Assembly: GCA_004325065.1 (NCBI GenBank)
Contig: PITI01000425.1
Coordinates: forward strand, 1-12,646
DNA from: Hamiltosporidium magnivora
Taxonomy: Eukaryota > Microsporidia > Dubosqiidae
Direction of reading: 5' to 3'
Length of the DNA: 12,646 nucleotides
Below, piece by piece: positions 9,944 to 12,646 of this stretch (positions are counted from its first letter, which is position 1; each line of letters begins with the position of its first letter). Both the position numbers and the translations under genes were made by a program. The notes under the pieces are model-generated. The model saw nothing but the letters and a program-made list of their open reading frames with translations. It did no database searches and had not been told where the DNA came from.

Positions 9944-9979
9944 AATAATATTCTTCATGATATAAAAAAGAATATTATT
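9944..9979. repeat. Perfect 12-bp inverted repeat with 12-base loop
   Basis: AATAATATTCTT (9944-9955) is matched exactly by AAGAATATTATT (9968-9979), separated by 12 bases. It is the longest perfect short-range inverted repeat I found. With only one G-C pair the RNA or cruciform stem would be weak. No open frame adjoins it, and no target-site duplication marks it as a miniature transposon. A rough chance estimate puts a repeat of this length at well under one per window, so it is mildly notable. Confidence 0.55.
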
Positions 9980-11639
9980 TATTTAAAGCCATATAAACCT
10001 GTATATACATGAATAATCTAGAGAACTTGGCATTCTGCACAGTTTGATAAACTTGAATTGAAATAAAAGCTTTATTTTAGTTTTTGAGTAGAAACTATAT
10101 TTATGTCTTTGTAAATTGTAAATATTGTTTTTTAGACCATTACGATTGCCGATGTTAATATCTATGTATGTAATATAAAGAATTCGCTATATACGCTTAT
10201 TTCATTTTTGTAATCTCTATAAATTGAAAATTCTAATTATAACCACAATTTTTCGCTAAAGATACACAGCAATACCATCTCATGCCTTTATCTCATAGAT
10301 TTATTGCCGTATAACTACCAAGATACTTTAATTTAATTATATTTATCAAAAATTTGAAAGTTTTGTATGTATTTCCTGCAAATTTAAATATTGCCTAATG
10401 TTATTATTACTTTTATTTTAATGCTGCAAATTCTTAGATTGCTGTAATAAAATTTGCCTCGGAACTGTAATTTGATGTTCATTATATGAATATATAGTAA
10501 AAATATTAAATTATTTGAATAAGATTGGTATCTGCAGTTTATATATTTTAAATCTTAATGCAAAACCCCGGTAATAATTTAATTATCATACTTTATTATA
10601 TGTTTCACTAAAATAACTCTATTTCATCTATATAAAATAAATAAATAGTTTTGAAAAGACCAATTAAAAGTCAAATGTATATATTTTCGTTTTTATATAT
10701 AATTTGTGAAATTTATCTCTTAGAAAAATTGTTTTGAAGAGCTTCATTGACATATAAAGAATTCCGGTAAAATGAAGATCTTCTTTTAGCAACCTTTAAA
10801 AAAATTACTTGGTTTAAAAATTGCAAAAAAATTTGGATTGAAAAAAATCTACTATAAAGTGGCAATTTTATTCCATTTACCTTAAGAAAAAGGCGATTTG
10901 ATTTTATAATATATTCTTAAAATATCTGATGACGATTGTTCTGTATTTAATTTCATCAAACAGAAAATAAAATTTTAGACAGAATATTTTTTGAAAAAAT
11001 AATTTAAATAGGAAAATGTTCAAAATTGTTATGATCTTCTATTGAAGGAAGCATCCGCAAAATAGAATTACTCCTTTTTAGTTATTTTTTTTAAAAAATA
11101 TATTTTATTAAAAAATCAAAAGAATTACTAAATATATTTCTATATTCACCTTACCTCTTTAAAGATAAAATAAAAATAGTATTCAATTTTATAAAAATAT
11201 CTCGTTATTTATTTTTTGAAAATTTTTACCCTAAAAGTTTTTGCAATGAATAGATTTCTCTTCCATAATGAAATTTTAAAGAAACAGAATATTAAAATAA
11301 CGAAAGAAAAACGAAAAAAACGAAGAATTGATATTTACAAATGAATAGACTAACGGGGAGAATAAAAAGGCTTGTTGTGTTATTTTTCCAGCTTAAAAGA
11401 TTTTAGTGTTGTCTTATATATTAAAATATATTGTATATCAGATATTGGTGTAATTTTGTAAAATTTAAAAGATCAATATGCAGTAGTGTGGTTTCAAATA
11501 GGAAATATCCGTTTATGTATTAATTCATGTATTTGAAGTTTAAATGACCAAATTATAGCAGTTTGTTTGATCAATTCCCTATTTTAGTAGAATTAATTTT
11601 CAAACGAAGAAACTAAGTAATATATTGTAAAGCTATTTC

Positions 11640-12120
11640 GTATTATAGCATAAAGAAGTGCGAAGAACCTGGGTGAATGTGACTAAGAAGATTGTAAATT
11701 ACAATGTTCAATGTGGATATACTTTGGAGGAAATAGATGTATGAAGATTAGTTAGATGCCGATGTAGATTTTAAACAAGACTTAAAAAGCTTGGGCTAAG
11801 CTTTCTGAAAAAAAAACAAGAGATTCCTTTAATATAAAAACACATAAACCGCATTGAATTTCTAAATGATTACCTAAAGCCGAGTCATTGAGTTGGCGTG
11901 TCAAAATTTATATTTTCAATTAATGATGCTCAGAAAAATAGAGGAAAGAATGTTTTTGAAATACAGAAAAAATATAGAAATGTTTTTTTAAGATAGAAAA
12001 ATACAATTTTTAAAAAAGTATGAAAAAAAATTGATAAATTTGTTTTAGAACTTAAAAATGTTGTTTGGAAATAGTTTGGTGAAATGATAAAATCTGGTTC
12101 AAAAATATAAACCCTCTTAA
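11640..12120 (+). pseudogene. Possible decayed coding sequence in a G/purine-rich island
   Basis: The + strand here is unusually G-rich: 30 G against 10 C in 11641-11760, whereas most of the window has few of either. A strong purine excess continues to about 12100. Purine loading of the sense strand is typical of genes in AT-rich genomes. One + frame starting at 11649 reads HKEVRRTWVNVTKKIVNYNV and then QCGYTLEEIDV before a TGA at 11742-11744, and stays moderately open to about 12117 with further stops at 11772, 11835, 11889, 11994, 12024 and 12087, roughly half the number expected by chance. The KKIVNYNV-QCGYTLEEI part could be read as a helix-turn-helix like those at the N terminus of Tc1/mariner-type transposases, but this is a weak resemblance. 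A palindrome (AAAGCTT, GGGCT, AAGCTTT) lies at 11786-11804. No intact gene remains. Confidence 0.22.
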
Positions 12121-12136
12121 GAATAAATTGATTCAT
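11930..12136 (-). CDS. Low-complexity open frame, probably a by-product of purine-rich opposite strand
   Basis: A 68-codon - strand frame starts at ATG 12136. Its translation is dominated by F, L, I, S and K, with runs such as FLKIVFFYLKKTFLYFF, which is what the reverse complement of an A/G-rich tract gives. The opposite strand is the purine-rich island described at 11640-12120, where the - strand has few stop codons for purely compositional reasons. There is no recognisable family. A CCGGG lies about 15-20 bases upstream of the ATG. I judge it not to be a gene. Confidence 0.07.
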   Translation of the reverse strand: MNQFILKRVYIFEPDFIISPNYFQTTFLSSKTNLSIFFHTFLKIVFFYLKKTFLYFFCISKTFFPLFF

Positions 12137-12646
12137 ATCTAAAAACTACCCGGTCTTCACAGAATAAATCATTTTAAAAAATATTTTTTATATATTACCT
12201 TCTTTCTAAAATTTTTATGCCTTTATTTTTTGTTGTTCTACACCTATCTTCTTGTTTATTTTACGTTAGAGTTTTAGGGTTATGTTCAAGTTCTATATTA
12301 ATTTCTGTAAAATTTCTTCGGTTTTTTTTCGTGTAACTACAATATAAATAATTCTGAAATTGTTCGGTACAATATTCAATAATTAGTTCACACTGTTTTA
12401 TTTAGTATTTTCCGGGAATTTTATGTCTTATTCCAACCCTCGGATATATTTAACAGTCTCTCGCTTGCATTGCTCTTAATTCCATTGATTTATTTATATA
12501 TAATAAACTAAACAAGCTATAAGAATATTGACAACCTATTTTTTTCTTTCTAATATCAAGATCTGTTTAAAATAAATTTAATTTTTTTTACTAAAATATC
12601 TTTTCTTTTGAAAAATCAAAGTAGAACATCAAGATGTGAAATTAGA
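12137..12646. other. Gene-free T-rich end of the window
   Basis: After about 12170 the + strand changes from purine-rich to T- and pyrimidine-rich up to the right edge. A - strand frame across about 12190-12475 looks protein-like in short pieces but carries about seven stops in 94 codons, close to random. No telomeric repeat, rRNA, tRNA or transposon end is visible at the edge. Confidence 0.6.

Larger units (their letters stand above)
9239..11639. other. Gene-free AT-rich stretch with inverted repeats
   Basis: No frame, RNA gene or mobile element is supported on either strand. The stretch alternates between A-rich (9239 to about 9480) and T-rich (about 9540-10560) parts. Two perfect inverted repeats, 9618-9639 and 9944-9979, are listed separately. 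A short 7-bp tandem (GATATTA repeated about two and a half times) lies just upstream, at about 9002-9018, inside the preceding frame. Confidence 0.6.

Noticed and set aside
11930..12136. Minus-strand 68-codon frame as a gene
   Set aside because: It is a phenylalanine-rich reverse complement of a purine-rich tract, explained by composition; it is kept in the list only at very low confidence.
12190..12475. Minus-strand frame with lysine- and isoleucine-rich peptides
   Set aside because: About seven stops in 94 codons is close to expectation, and no motif is recognisable.
186..12646. CRISPR array, telomere repeats or rDNA-spacer tandem repeats
   Set aside because: No regularly spaced direct repeats, no G-rich telomeric units and no tandem array longer than a few short units were seen.

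Overview
The window is very AT-rich (by eye roughly three quarters or more A+T). It contains one feature that can be identified with reasonable confidence: the 3' end of a large-subunit ribosomal RNA on the + strand, at the extreme left (1 to about 185). This tail has about twice the G+C of what follows. It keeps the order of several landmarks known from the 3' end of eukaryotic cytosolic LSU rRNA (25S/28S), but it is much more divergent and more compact than fungal or animal rRNA. A fast-evolving, reduced eukaryotic LSU next to extremely AT-rich DNA fits a microsporidian with a large, gene-poor genome best. This is an inference: no protein gene is available to confirm it, and another fast-evolving protist cannot be excluded.

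From about 186 to 12646 I find no convincing protein gene, tRNA, 5S rRNA, SSU rRNA, CRISPR array, telomere repeat or recognisable complete transposon. The region therefore reads as about 12.4 kb of non-coding DNA downstream of an rRNA gene, either a long rDNA-flanking spacer or a subtelomeric or intergenic desert. Only four reading frames of 66 to 96 codons exist. At least the two on the - strand lie where the opposite strand is A- or purine-rich, which makes chance open frames likely. The - strand frame at 8948-9238 has a TATA-like element and a GGG element just before its ATG and is the best candidate for a real small gene, still at low probability.

Region by region: 1-185 LSU rRNA end; 186-397 AT-rich trailer; 398-598 small frame of unknown status; 599-3672 gene-free, with three long T-tracts at 2080-2188; 3673-3912 small frame, probably chance; 3913-8947 gene-free, with an A-rich block (about 4740-5400), a hairpin (4702-4724), a less AT-rich island with a nearly open frame (7105-7392) and a long T-rich block (about 6840-8930); 8948-9238 the 96-codon - strand frame, placed just after an abrupt T-rich to A-rich switch; 9239-11640 gene-free, with two inverted repeats; 11640-12120 a G/purine-rich island that may be a decayed coding sequence; 12137-12646 T-rich, nothing seen. 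No gene in the window can be shown to work with another.
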